From the NCBI RefSeq assembly GCF_963517015.1, contig NZ_CAUQDV010000001.1, positions 620,001-684,000 of the forward strand: a DNA stretch of 64,000 nt, in the 5' to 3' direction. Source of the DNA: an uncultured Devosia sp. (GTDB taxonomy: Bacteria; Pseudomonadota; Alphaproteobacteria; Rhizobiales; Devosiaceae). Made by a program: the position numbers and the translations under genes. The stretch's first letter is position 1. Each line of letters opens with the position of its first letter. The notes below the pieces were generated by a model, which was given only the letters and a program-made list of their open reading frames with translations, searched no databases and was not told where the DNA came from. Below are positions 1 to 8,681 of this stretch, in pieces.

Positions 1-483
1 AATCTGCTGGCGCTCAACGCGTCGGTGGAAGCGGCGCGGGCGGGCGATGCCGGCAAGGGCTTTGCGGTGGTCGCGGTAGAAGTGCGGCGTCTGGCGCAAT
101 CCTCCGCCGAAGCGTCGTCGCAGATCAAGGCCTTGATCCAGCAGAGCGCCAGTGAAGTACAGGGTGGCACAAAGCTGGTCTCGAACGCGGCCGAGCAGCT
201 GGTGGGCGTGCAGCATGCCATCCGCGCCAATGCCGTCCTGCTGGACGGGATCGCCCGGGCCAGCCGCGAGCAGGCCGGCGCCATCGACGAGGTGACAACC
301 GCCGTGCGCCAGATGGACGAGATGACCCAGCACAATGCCGCGCTGGTGGAAGAAACCAATGCGGCGATCGAACAGACCGAGGCGCAGGCCAGCGAGCTCG
401 ATCGGGTGATCGGGGTGTTCACACTGGATCGTCCGGCGGCACAGGTGGCGCAGTTCGACACGTCGCGCCTGCGACGCGCCTGA
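1..483 (+). CDS. Methyl-accepting chemotaxis protein, C-terminal fragment (5' end outside window)
   Basis: The reading frame is open from base 1 to a TGA at 481-483, so only the last 160 residues of a larger protein are present. They contain the conserved hairpin tip and descending arm of the MCP cytoplasmic signalling domain (LLALNASVEAARAGDAGKGF, then AVVAVEVRRLAQSS), which binds CheA and CheW. A second conserved stretch, DEMTQHNAALVEETNAAIEQ, recurs almost unchanged in the chemoreceptor at 858. There is no C-terminal CheR/CheB tethering pentapeptide. A strong terminator follows at 541, so it is transcribed separately from the next receptor. Its sensor domain cannot be judged. Confidence 0.93.
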   Translation, partial: NLLALNASVEAARAGDAGKGFAVVAVEVRRLAQSSAEASSQIKALIQQSASEVQGGTKLVSNAAEQLVGVQHAIRANAVLLDGIARASREQAGAIDEVTTAVRQMDEMTQHNAALVEETNAAIEQTEAQASELDRVIGVFTLDRPAAQVAQFDTSRLRRA

Positions 484-857
484 CGTTAAGACTTTCGGCT
501 TCCGTCACCGGGCCGAAATACCTCGGAAAACTACGTAGAAGGGCGCATTTGATGCGCCCTTTTTCTTTGTTCCCCATGCGAAATTGGCGCTCCATTAACC
601 TTTGGGGCGCAGGTTCGCCTTGGGACGCAGATCACAGAAACTTCACCACCGGTTGGGGCCGGGGGTGATCATGCGCGATCGGCCATGGTCCTGTTCCTAT
701 CTAGCCTTCTGGTCCTGACAAGCGGAATCCTCATGGTTTCCGACGCGCTGCTGCCTGTCCCTGCCCAGGCCCGGGTCGGGCTGGCAGCCCACACCATCCA
801 AAAGAAACAGATTTCGAGCGCCCGGAGGCGCGGCTAGAGGCTGGAGGGCCTTTCTCG
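484..857. other. Intergenic region between two chemoreceptor genes
   Basis: This 374-bp stretch holds the terminator of the first receptor gene (541-568) and presumably the promoter of the second. A GGAGG ribosome-binding site at 842-846 precedes the ATG at 858. I see no convincing small gene, RNA or repeat in the rest. Confidence 0.6.
541..568 (+). terminator. Rho-independent terminator after the first MCP gene
   Basis: A perfect 8-bp stem GGGCGCAT / ATGCGCCC (541-548 with 552-559) with a 3-nt loop is followed directly by a T-rich run (TTTTTCTTT). It is oriented to end the upstream chemoreceptor transcript. Confidence 0.9.
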
Positions 858-2636
858 ATGGGTATTTTTTCGCGCCATAACAGCGATGACGACCGGGCCA
901 AGGTGGAGGCGATCATGCGCAGCCAGGCGGTGATCGAGTTCAATCTCGACGGCACGATCATTACCGCAAATGACAATTTTCTCGCCGCGCTCGGCTATGA
1001 GCTCAAGGAAATCCAGGGCAAGCATCACCGTATTTTCGTCGATCCGGAAGAGGCCAATTCCTCCGAATACAAGCAGTTCTGGACCGATCTGGCGCATGGC
1101 CAGTTCCAGTCGGCGGCCTATAGGCGCATCGCCAAGGGCGGGCGTGAGGTGTGGATCCAGGCGACCTACAATCCGGTCTTCGACCGGCATGGCAAGCCGT
1201 TCAAGGTCATCAAGTTCGCCACCGACATTACCGAGCAGAAAAACCAGGCTGCCGACCACGAGGCACAGATCGCGGCGATTTCCCGTGCCCAGGCGGTGAT
1301 CGAATTTTCCCTCGATGGCACGATCAGCAATGCCAACGAAAATTTTCTCAAGACGTTGGGCTATGAGCTCGACGAAATCGCCGGCAAGCATCACCGCATG
1401 TTTGTCGACCCGGTGCATGCCTCAAGCGCCGATTACCGCCAGTTCTGGCAGCGGCTGCATGACGGGGAATATGTCTCGGGCGAGTTCCAGCGCGTCGGCA
1501 AGCACGGCAAGAATGTCTGGATCCAGGCGTCGTACAATCCTGTGCTCGACGCGCGGGGGCGACCCGTCAAGGTGGTGAAGTTTGCCACCGACATCACCGA
1601 GCGCAAGCGCGCCGAGGGCATTATCGCCCAGCTCAATGCGAGCCTGACCAAGATGGCCGAGGGCGATCTCAGCGGGCATATCGATACCGAATTCACCGGC
1701 GACTACGAGAAGTTGCGGTTGGCCTTCAACCAGTCGCTGAGCCGGCTGCTGGATATCGTGACCAGCCTGCGCAGCACCTCGCGGTCGCTCAAGAATGCCA
1801 CGGGCGAAATCCTTGCCGGTGCCAATGACCTCTCCGAACGCACAACCAAGCAGGCGGCGACCATCGAGGAAACTTCAGCGTCGGTCGAACAGCTCTCGAC
1901 CGCCGTGCACGAGAACGCCGATCGTGCGGCGACGGCGAGCCAGAAGGCCAAGACTGTCGCCACCAGCGCGACGGAAGGCGGGGCGGTGATGGAGCAGGCC
2001 AATTCGGCTATGGATGCCATCGAGTCCTCTTCGGCCAAGATCTCCAACATCATTGGGCTGATCGACGACATAGCCTTCCAGACAAACCTGTTGGCGCTCA
2101 ATGCCTCGGTCGAAGCCGCGCGTGCGGGTGATGCGGGCAAGGGCTTTGCAGTGGTTGCCGTCGAGGTGCGACGCCTGGCGCAGTCTGCTGCGCAGGCGTC
2201 CAGCGAGGTCAAGGTGTTGATTGAAGCCAGTGCCAGCGAGGTCAAGATCGGCTCGCGCCTCGTGGGTCAGGTGTCGAGCAAGCTGCGGGACATTGTCGCC
2301 GGAGCACAGGAAAGCTCGGCGCTGATCGATTCCATTGCCCTGGCCAATAGCGAGCAATCCTCTTCGCTTGAAGAGGTCAGCATTGCCGTGCGGCAGATGG
2401 ACGAGATGACCCAGCACAATGCGGCGCTGGTGGAAGAGACCAATGCCGCCATCGAGCAGACCGAGGCGCAAGCCAGCGAACTCGATCATATCGTCGATAT
2501 CTTCAAGCTCAACGACGTCGCCGCCACGGCGCCCACGCCCGTTCACGTGCGGCCGGCGCCGCAGGTCTATCGCCCCAAGCCTGCCCTGCGGACTGTCGGC
2601 AATGCGGCGATTTCCGAGGACTGGAACGAGTTCTAG
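858..2636 (+). CDS. Soluble methyl-accepting chemotaxis protein with two PAS domains
   Basis: 592-residue chemoreceptor. Residues about 10-120 and 135-245 are two closely similar PAS sensor domains, each ending in the PAC-like sequence KFATDITE, which suggests internal duplication. A HAMP-like linker (about 250-300) and a full MCP signalling domain (about 310-560, with SVEAARAGDAGKGFAVVAVE) follow. There is no hydrophobic segment, so the protein should be cytoplasmic and sense an internal signal such as redox state or a bound cofactor; the ligand is not evident. The ATG has GGAGG about 12 bases upstream. It signals through CheA/CheW; no che genes lie in this window. The tail lacks a receptor pentapeptide. 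Confidence 0.95.
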   Translation: MGIFSRHNSDDDRAKVEAIMRSQAVIEFNLDGTIITANDNFLAALGYELKEIQGKHHRIFVDPEEANSSEYKQFWTDLAHGQFQSAAYRRIAKGGREVWIQATYNPVFDRHGKPFKVIKFATDITEQKNQAADHEAQIAAISRAQAVIEFSLDGTISNANENFLKTLGYELDEIAGKHHRMFVDPVHASSADYRQFWQRLHDGEYVSGEFQRVGKHGKNVWIQASYNPVLDARGRPVKVVKFATDITERKRAEGIIAQLNASLTKMAEGDLSGHIDTEFTGDYEKLRLAFNQSLSRLLDIVTSLRSTSRSLKNATGEILAGANDLSERTTKQAATIEETSASVEQLSTAVHENADRAATASQKAKTVATSATEGGAVMEQANSAMDAIESSSAKISNIIGLIDDIAFQTNLLALNASVEAARAGDAGKGFAVVAVEVRRLAQSAAQASSEVKVLIEASASEVKIGSRLVGQVSSKLRDIVAGAQESSALIDSIALANSEQSSSLEEVSIAVRQMDEMTQHNAALVEETNAAIEQTEAQASELDHIVDIFKLNDVAATAPTPVHVRPAPQVYRPKPALRTVGNAAISEDWNEF

Positions 2637-2677
2637 GTCGCCTGCTGACACAGTCTGTCAGCAAATCGAACCAGGTT

Positions 2678-2701
2678 AGCCCGGCGTCAAAAAGCCGGGC
2701 T
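2678..2701 (+). terminator. Stem-loop after the PAS-MCP gene
   Basis: An 8-bp perfect inverted repeat AGCCCGGC / GCCGGGCT (2678-2685 with 2694-2701) with an A-rich loop lies 41 bp after the stop codon. It lacks a T-run, so it may be a weak or Rho-assisted terminator, or a 3'-end stabilising hairpin. Confidence 0.5.
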
Positions 2702-2708
2702 GCCTCAT

Positions 2709-3089
2709 ATGCTGACCTCCGTTGTCGATTCCGTGTATTCCAAGAGCTTTGCCGATCTCGTCGCGCCGCTGCCCGAACCGGTCAGCGAAATGACGGCGCG
2801 GCTGGTGGCGCTGGTCGCGGCGCATCCGGGCCTGACCGGCAAGGTGATGACGGGCTGGCGTTCGGTCAATTTCCGTCATTCGCACGCGGGGCATGTCTGT
2901 TCGGTGTTTCCACATCCCGATCGCGTCTCGCTCTATTTCGAGCATGGTCGGCTCCTGGAGCATGGCGAAGGCCTGCTCGAGGGCGATGGGTTGAAGCGCG
3001 GCCGTTATCTTCGGCTCTATCCCGGTGACGACATTCCGGTCGACAGGATCGGCATGCTGCTTGGCGAAGCCATTGCCCTTTTTGCCTGA
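2709..3089 (+). CDS. DUF1801 / YdhG-like protein
   Basis: 126-residue soluble protein. Its pattern (a helical N-terminus, then KVMTGWRSVNFRHS, HVCSVFPHPDRVSLYF, LEGDGLKRGRYLRLYP) matches the DUF1801 (YdhG/YjbR-CyaY fold) family of small alpha-beta proteins, whose function is not established. There is no signal peptide or membrane segment. It precedes methylglyoxal synthase by 35 bp in the same direction and could share its transcript. Family assignment is from recognition only. Confidence 0.72.
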   Translation: MLTSVVDSVYSKSFADLVAPLPEPVSEMTARLVALVAAHPGLTGKVMTGWRSVNFRHSHAGHVCSVFPHPDRVSLYFEHGRLLEHGEGLLEGDGLKRGRYLRLYPGDDIPVDRIGMLLGEAIALFA

Positions 3090-3124
3090 AGCGTGTTGAA
3101 CCTCCCTGACAGATGGAGGCTAGC

Positions 3125-3487
3125 ATGGCGCGTATCGGGCTCGTGGCTCACGATGACAAGAAGGACGATCTCTGCCGCTGGGCCGAGCATCACAAGCACA
3201 AGCTGAGCCAGCACGAGCTTTGGGGCACGGGCACGACGGGTAGCCGGGTGATGGCTGCCACGGGTATGAGCGTCACCCTGCTCAAGAGCGGACCCCTGGG
3301 CGGCGACCAGCAGCTCGGCGCGATGATTTGCGAAGGCGAGCTTGACGTGCTGATCTTCTTCATCGACCCGCTCTCTGCCCAGCCCCATGATGTGGACGTC
3401 AAGGCGCTGACGCGGCTTGCCACGCTCTATGACGTGCCCTGCGCCAACAACAAATCCACAGCAGACGCGGTTCTGGCCTATCTCTGA
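3125..3487 (+). CDS. mgsA: Methylglyoxal synthase
   Basis: Converts dihydroxyacetone phosphate to methylglyoxal and phosphate, a bypass of lower glycolysis under phosphate limitation or sugar-phosphate stress. The 120-residue protein begins ARIGLVAHDDKKDDL and carries the family signatures TGTTG, SGPLGGDQQLGA (with the catalytic Asp), FFIDPLSAQPHDVD and CANNKSTAD. The ATG at 3125 is preferred over an in-frame ATG at 3113 because GGAGG at 3115-3119 is correctly spaced from it. The toxic product links it to the glyoxalase-type genes elsewhere in the window. Confidence 0.95.
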   Translation: MARIGLVAHDDKKDDLCRWAEHHKHKLSQHELWGTGTTGSRVMAATGMSVTLLKSGPLGGDQQLGAMICEGELDVLIFFIDPLSAQPHDVDVKALTRLATLYDVPCANNKSTADAVLAYL

Positions 3488-3589
3488 CATACCAGTTAGT
3501 TGACCCGTTGCCCGCCTTGTGAGCAGATGCCCCAAAATAGCCGGAATCCAAATCGGCAAAAATGGCATCAGGAAAACGGGACGGGTTTT

Positions 3590-4372
3590 GTGTCCTCTGA
3601 ATTAGTTATCGACGTTCGCAACGTCACGAAACGCTTTGGCGGCCTGACGGCGGTCAACAATTGTTCGCTATCGGTGCGCCGCGGCTCTGTTACCGGGCTG
3701 ATCGGGCCCAATGGCGCCGGCAAGTCCACGCTATTCAACATCGTGGCCGGCAATATCGTGCCCGACGAGGGCTCGGTGATCTTTGACGGCAAGGATGTGA
3801 CGGGCCTCAAGCCGCACGAATTGTTCCGCACCGGCATGCTGCGCACCTTCCAGATCGCGCATGAATTTTCGCAGATGACGGCGCTGGAAAATCTGATGAT
3901 GGTGCCGGGCGACCAGCCGGGCGAGCATCTGATGCAAACCTGGTTCCGGCCGGGCCTTGTGCGCTCGCGCGAAATCGAGGTGCGCAAGAAGGCACTGGAT
4001 GTCATCGACTTCCTCAAGCTTGGTCACGTGCGCAACGAGTTGGCCGGCAATCTCTCGGGTGGCCAGAAGAAGCTTCTCGAGCTTGGCCGCACCATGATGG
4101 TCGATGCCAAGGTCGTGCTGCTCGACGAAGTGGCGGCCGGCGTCAACAAGACGCTGCTCAACGACCTTGCCGCCAATATCGAGCGGATGAACAAGGAGCT
4201 GGGCTACACCTTCTTCGTCATCGAGCATGACATGGACCTGATCGGGCGCCTGTGCGACCCGGTTATCGTCATGGCGCAGGGCGAAAAGATCGCCGAGGGC
4301 CCGATGGCCGAAATCCGCGCCAATCCCCAAATCGTCGAAGCCTATTTCGGCACTCCGGTCGAGGTAGTGTAA
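3590..4372 (+). CDS. livG: Branched-chain amino-acid type ABC transporter, ATPase LivG
   Basis: ATPase subunit of a HAAT-family importer. Walker A is GPNGAGKST, the signature is LSGGQ, Walker B is VVLLDEVAAGVN, and the switch histidine is in FVIEHDMDLI. The LivG-type ending (EGPMAEIRANPQIVEAYFG) is present. The frame is open from 3500, but the first 30 residues look non-coding. I chose the GTG at 3590, which begins VSSELVIDVRNVTKRFGG and gives a typical 260-residue LivG. The stop overlaps the ATG of livF by one base (TAATG), indicating translational coupling. Substrate (branched-chain or other hydrophobic amino acids, amides, urea) cannot be decided from sequence. Confidence 0.9.
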   Translation: MSSELVIDVRNVTKRFGGLTAVNNCSLSVRRGSVTGLIGPNGAGKSTLFNIVAGNIVPDEGSVIFDGKDVTGLKPHELFRTGMLRTFQIAHEFSQMTALENLMMVPGDQPGEHLMQTWFRPGLVRSREIEVRKKALDVIDFLKLGHVRNELAGNLSGGQKKLLELGRTMMVDAKVVLLDEVAAGVNKTLLNDLAANIERMNKELGYTFFVIEHDMDLIGRLCDPVIVMAQGEKIAEGPMAEIRANPQIVEAYFGTPVEVV

Positions 4373-5076
4373 TGGCCTTGCTAGAACTCAAACACGTCGT
4401 CGGCGGCTATGGCGGCGCGCCGATCCTCAATGGCGTCAACATGGCCATCGAGCAGAGCGACATCGGCGTCATCGTCGGCCCCAATGGCGCCGGCAAGTCG
4501 ACGACGCTCAAGGCCATATTCGGCCTGCTCAAGGTCACAGGCGGCACGGTGGAATTCCTGGGCGAAAACATCGTCAACTCGCTGCCCGACAAGCTGGTGC
4601 CCAAGGGCCTGAGCTTTGTGCCGCAGGAAAAGAATGTCTTCACCTCCATGACCGTCGAGGAAAATCTCGAAATGGGTGCCTTCACCCGGACCGATGATTT
4701 TTCCGAGACCATGCAATGGGTCTACGAGATGTTCCCCGTGCTGGCCGAAAAGCGTCGCCAGCCGGCGGGCGAGCTTTCTGGCGGCCAGCGCCAGATGGTC
4801 GCCATGGGCCGCGCTCTGATGAGCAAGCCAAAGCTCCTGATGCTCGACGAGCCGTCCGCAGGCCTGTCACCGCGCTATGTGATCGAAATCTTCGAGACCA
4901 TCGTGCGCGTCAACAAGGAGGGCGTGGGCATTCTCATGGTTGAGCAAAATGCGCGACAGGCACTTGCCTTCGCATCCAGGGGCTTTGTGCTTGCACAGGG
5001 CCAGAACCGCTTCACCGGCACGGGCGCAGAGCTCATCGCCGATCCCGAAGTCGCCAAAAGTTTCCTCGGGGGCTGA
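4372..5076 (+). CDS. livF: Branched-chain amino-acid type ABC transporter, ATPase LivF
   Basis: 234-residue second ATPase of the HAAT importer. It shows Walker A GPNGAGKST, Q-loop FVPQEKNVF, signature LSGGQRQ, Walker B LLMLDEPSAGLSP and the H-loop replaced by the LivF-typical MVEQNARQA. The start ATG overlaps the livG stop. The gene is followed after 3 bp by the GTG of livH, so livGFHM form a tight operon of four genes on the plus strand. Confidence 0.93.
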   Translation: MALLELKHVVGGYGGAPILNGVNMAIEQSDIGVIVGPNGAGKSTTLKAIFGLLKVTGGTVEFLGENIVNSLPDKLVPKGLSFVPQEKNVFTSMTVEENLEMGAFTRTDDFSETMQWVYEMFPVLAEKRRQPAGELSGGQRQMVAMGRALMSKPKLLMLDEPSAGLSPRYVIEIFETIVRVNKEGVGILMVEQNARQALAFASRGFVLAQGQNRFTGTGAELIADPEVAKSFLGG

Positions 5077-5079
5077 GCC

Positions 5080-6087
5080 GTGGACGAACTCATTTTCTTT
5101 ATCAATCGCGTGCTGATCTCGGGCACCGTGCTGGGCTCGATCTACGCCCTTGGTGCCATTGGCGTGACGCTGATCTTCGGCATCCTGCGCTTTGCCCATT
5201 TCGCGCATGGCGACATGATGACCATGGGAGCCTTTGTGTCCTTCGTGCTGGCCGCCGCGCTGGCCTCGATGGGCATCATGCTGCCGCTGCCGATGGCTTT
5301 CGTCGTGTTGCCGGTAGCCATGGTGATTACCGCCATCCTGGCGCTGGGGATCGACAAGGGTTTTTACGCCCCGCTGCGCGCCCGTGGCGCCAAGCCGGTA
5401 ACCTTGCTTATCGCGTCCATTGGCGTGACACTGATGCTGCAGGGCCTGATCCGGCTGGTGTTCGGCTCAGGTACACAGAACATCTATGTCGGTGGCGAGA
5501 CCAAGGAAATCTTCCGTTTCGACATGAGCTGGCTGGGCGGCACTCGCCCGATCAGCATCACCGAGCCGCAGGTCATCATGTTCGTGGTGACCGCCGCCCT
5601 TGTGCTGGCCCTGCATTTCTTCCTCACCCGCTCGCGGCTGGGCAAGGCGATGCGCGCCATGGCCGACAATGCGCCACTGGCGCAGGTCTCGGGCATCAAC
5701 ACGGCGCTGGTCGTGCGCGTCACCTGGGTGATCGCCGGCGCGCTGGCCTGCGTCGCTGGCACCATGCTGTCGCTCGACGTGGCGCTGATGCCCGATCTCG
5801 CCTTCAACATCGTGCTCCCCATCTTTGCGGCGGCAATCGTGGGTGGTCTTGGTCATGCCTATGGCGCGATCGTAGGCGGTTTCCTGATCGCCTTCGCCGA
5901 AACGCTGGCGGTGTTCAACTGGACGGCGGTGCTGCGCCCGCTCAATGCAGTTCTGCCTGAGGGAATGGCCTTGCCGGCAAATCTGGCGCTGGTGCCCACC
6001 GAGTACAAGCTGACCGTCGCCTTCGTCATTCTCGTCATAACCCTTCTGGTCCGTCCGACCGGTATCTTCAAGGGAGCCTCGTCATGA
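5080..6087 (+). CDS. livH: Branched-chain amino-acid type ABC transporter permease LivH
   Basis: 335-residue inner-membrane permease with about eight hydrophobic segments. It has the LivH-type opening (GSIYALGAIGVTLIFGILRFAHFAHGD) and the conserved cytoplasmic ATPase-coupling loop SRLGKAMRAMADN. The start is GTG at 5080, three bases after the livF stop. Its last four bases overlap the livM start (ATGA). It forms the translocation path with LivM. Confidence 0.93.
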   Translation: MDELIFFINRVLISGTVLGSIYALGAIGVTLIFGILRFAHFAHGDMMTMGAFVSFVLAAALASMGIMLPLPMAFVVLPVAMVITAILALGIDKGFYAPLRARGAKPVTLLIASIGVTLMLQGLIRLVFGSGTQNIYVGGETKEIFRFDMSWLGGTRPISITEPQVIMFVVTAALVLALHFFLTRSRLGKAMRAMADNAPLAQVSGINTALVVRVTWVIAGALACVAGTMLSLDVALMPDLAFNIVLPIFAAAIVGGLGHAYGAIVGGFLIAFAETLAVFNWTAVLRPLNAVLPEGMALPANLALVPTEYKLTVAFVILVITLLVRPTGIFKGASS

Positions 6088-7409
6088 GTGGTGCTGGCAA
6101 TCCCGTGGCTACGGGCTGGGACTCGCCGCTGCGGCGCGGGCTGATCCTGTTCGGCCTGATGTTCTTGCTGGTGCTGGCCGTCGGCATGGTGCAGGGGCAG
6201 GCGTCTATCCTGCTGATCCTTGTCCAGGCGACCGCCTATGCGCTGATCGCCTTGGGGCTCAATATCCAGTGGGGCTATGGCGGGCTGTTCAACTTCGCCA
6301 TCATGGGCTTCCTGATGGTGGGTGGTGCCTCGACGGTCTTCCTTTCCTATCCCGTCAACATGGCCTTCTGGCAGAGCGAAGGCCCGTTCATGCTGGGCAA
6401 GGCGCTGCTGGCCTTCCTTGCCGGCGTGGCGCTGGTTCTCGCCGTGCGGCAGAGCCACCGGATCGGCATTACGGGCAAGCTCAAGACCACGCTGGTCGTG
6501 CTCGCCTGGTTCGCCGCCTATGTGCTCTATCGCAGCCAGATCGATCCGGCCGCGGCCTATATCGAGTCCTCGGCTGGCTTCGTCGGCGGCCTGGGGCTCC
6601 ATCCCATGCTGGGCTGGGCCTTTGGCGGCCTGGTCTCGGCAGTCATTGCCTTCTACATCGGCAAGATCAGCCTGGGCCTACGCACCGACTATCTCGCCAT
6701 TGCGACGATCGGCATTTCGGAAATCCTGCGGGCGCTGATCAAGAACATGGATTGGCTGACCCGCGGCACGATGACCGTCTCGCCGCTGCCCTGGCCGACG
6801 CCCATTCCGCAGCAATTGCAGGCCATGGGTTCGTCGATTCCCGAGAGCTTCGTCTATGCACGTCTCGGCTTCCTCGCCATGGCCGTGCTGGTGCTGGTCC
6901 TCGCCTTCATCGTCGTGCAGCGCGCCTATGGCGGGCCGTGGGGTCGCATGATGCGCGCCATCCGCGACAATCACATTGCCTCCTCCTCGATGGGCAAGGA
7001 CGTCAAGGGCCGTCAGCTCGAGCTCTTCATCTTCGGTTCGATCCTGATGGGCATCGGCGGCGCGATCCTCGCCACCTTCACCCAGATCTTCGACCCTTCG
7101 GGCTATCAGCCGATCAACCACACTTTCATGATCTGGGTCATGGTGATCGTGGGTGGCGCGGGCAACAATTGGGGCGTCGTGCTCGGGGCCTTCCTCATCT
7201 ACATCGTCTGGGTCATCTCCGACCCGCTGGCGCAGATGATCTTCCTCAATCTGTCCTCGTTGACCAATTCGATCGGCTGGGGCGCTATTCCGGAAATCGA
7301 CAGCCGGGCCTTGCAGATGCGTGTCTTCGTGCTGGGCGTGGTGATCACCATCGCGCTGCGCTATGCGCCGCGTGGGCTGCTTCCCGAAGTGGTGAAGCGC
7401 GAAGGATAG
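6084..7409 (+). CDS. livM: Branched-chain amino-acid type ABC transporter permease LivM
   Basis: 441-residue permease partner of LivH, toward the long end for the family. It shows the conserved GLNIQWGYGGLFNFAIMGF segment near residue 55, a later coupling motif GGPWGRMMRAIRDNHIA and the terminal FVLGVVITIALRYAPRGLLPE. Translation is coupled to livH through ATGA. The gene ends immediately against the convergent methyltransferase stop codon (TAG then CTA), so no terminator lies between them. The matching binding protein is probably livK at 9175-10383. Confidence 0.92.
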   Translation: MSGAGNPVATGWDSPLRRGLILFGLMFLLVLAVGMVQGQASILLILVQATAYALIALGLNIQWGYGGLFNFAIMGFLMVGGASTVFLSYPVNMAFWQSEGPFMLGKALLAFLAGVALVLAVRQSHRIGITGKLKTTLVVLAWFAAYVLYRSQIDPAAAYIESSAGFVGGLGLHPMLGWAFGGLVSAVIAFYIGKISLGLRTDYLAIATIGISEILRALIKNMDWLTRGTMTVSPLPWPTPIPQQLQAMGSSIPESFVYARLGFLAMAVLVLVLAFIVVQRAYGGPWGRMMRAIRDNHIASSSMGKDVKGRQLELFIFGSILMGIGGAILATFTQIFDPSGYQPINHTFMIWVMVIVGGAGNNWGVVLGAFLIYIVWVISDPLAQMIFLNLSSLTNSIGWGAIPEIDSRALQMRVFVLGVVITIALRYAPRGLLPEVVKREG

Positions 7410-7997
7410 CTACTTCCGCGCCGTCATCCAGAGCCATTGAGTGGGCAGCGCGTCATAGCCGCTGCCCATTTCCGTTTCGAGCTGGAGATGGGTCCAGCCT
7501 GCCGCGCGATAGGCCTCCGTCAGGCGCTCTGCGGTCGGATAATTGTAGTAGCGATCAAGCTTGTCACGGCCTTCGGCTCGTCCAGCCTTGTAGCTGGCGG
7601 TGAAGACACCACCCGGCCTCAGGGCGCGGTGGATGCGGGCCAGTATGGCTGCCAAATCTGCATCCTCGACATGCAACAGGCTGGCACAGGCCCAAATTCC
7701 GTCATAGGCAGCCATGGCATCAAGTTGCTCGAAGAGAAGTACGCGCACAGGCTTTCCAAGCCGTGTCTCCGCCTCCCTGGGCAATTCCGGCGTGCCGTCG
7801 GTGGGGTCAACGTCATAGCCCTGGGCAAGCATATGAGCGGCATCACGGCCATTGCCACAACCCAGTTCAAGAATACGGGCACGGGAGGGCAGGGCCGAAA
7901 GGAAGCGTGTCAGCGGTTCACCAGTCGGCGCGATGGCGTGCCGGGCATAGGTGGCCGCATTGTCGGCGTAAAAACGGAGGGTCTTGTCGTCGGTCAT
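7410..7997 (-). CDS. Class I SAM-dependent methyltransferase
   Basis: 195-residue soluble protein with the SAM-binding motif I ILELGCGNGRDAAHML, an acidic second motif near YDVDPTDGT, and post-motif segments IWACASLLHVE and LRPGGVFTASYK typical of the Methyltransf_11/25 group. The substrate is unknown. It is convergent with livM and abuts it. Next upstream on the same strand is a RibD-like reductase, with a 72-bp gap. Confidence 0.85.
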   Translation of the reverse strand: MTDDKTLRFYADNAATYARHAIAPTGEPLTRFLSALPSRARILELGCGNGRDAAHMLAQGYDVDPTDGTPELPREAETRLGKPVRVLLFEQLDAMAAYDGIWACASLLHVEDADLAAILARIHRALRPGGVFTASYKAGRAEGRDKLDRYYNYPTAERLTEAYRAAGWTHLQLETEMGSGYDALPTQWLWMTARK

Positions 7998-8069
7998 AAT
8001 GATCTCGTCCTCAAAAACGAGACCGGTATTTCTTTTTTCCGTGTCATTTCGGAGAAGGTGGGGCGCAAG

Positions 8070-8627
8070 TCAGCGCCTGGCTTCGTAGGTCAGAGCGATG
8101 GCGCCTGAGCCGAATGTGCGCTGGCCGGTCAATTTGAGGTCGAGATAGGATGGCAGGCCGGCGAAAAGGGTCGGGCCATGGCCGGCAATGCGTGGGTTGA
8201 TCACGAAGACAAAGTCGTCGATCAATCCGTAAGCGGCGATCTGCCCGGCCAGGTCAACGCCCCCCAGCGAAATCGTGCCGTTTTCGTCGCGCTTGAGCCG
8301 CTCGATCTCGGACTTGAGGTCTGGGCCAAGCAACTGGGCGTTCCAGTCGACTGAGGTCAGTGTCCTCGAGGCAACAAACTTTCTGGCCGCATGCATGGAT
8401 CGCGCGAAGGGCAAAACCCAGTCAGCCATGCCCGCGGGCACCACGCCACTCTCGGCGATGGGGCGCCAGGCATCTTCCATCATCTTGTAGGTGACGCGTC
8501 CATAAAGCACGCTGGCATTGCCGACTACGTCGGACCAGAATTGATGCATTTCCGGGTCCGGCACGCCCGCCCTGTGGTCGCAGCAGCCGTCCAGCGTCAG
8601 GTTGATCCCATATTGCAGTCGCGCCAT
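8070..8627 (-). CDS. Dihydrofolate reductase / RibD C-terminal family protein
   Basis: 185-residue member of the RibD_C (DHFR-like) family. It opens with QYGINLTLDGCCDHRAG, has LYGRVTYKMMEDAW (the NADPH-binding GRxTYE-like segment), a GTISLGGVDLAGQ strand-turn, and FVINPRIAGHGPTLFAG near the end. Such stand-alone proteins are presumed NADPH-dependent reductases of unknown substrate; this is not the folA housekeeping enzyme. A GAGG-type ribosome-binding site precedes the start. Confidence 0.85.
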   Translation of the reverse strand: MARLQYGINLTLDGCCDHRAGVPDPEMHQFWSDVVGNASVLYGRVTYKMMEDAWRPIAESGVVPAGMADWVLPFARSMHAARKFVASRTLTSVDWNAQLLGPDLKSEIERLKRDENGTISLGGVDLAGQIAAYGLIDDFVFVINPRIAGHGPTLFAGLPSYLDLKLTGQRTFGSGAIALTYEARR

Positions 8628-8681
8628 TTCGTCCTCCTCCGATAGACCGAGGATAGCAAACCGATTGCGAATTACAAGCAG

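Noticed and set aside
6269..7603. 444-codon open frame overlapping livM in another frame
   Set aside because: The livM frame has transmembrane segments and family motifs; the alternative reads as Arg/His/Pro-rich sequence and runs on into the convergent methyltransferase.
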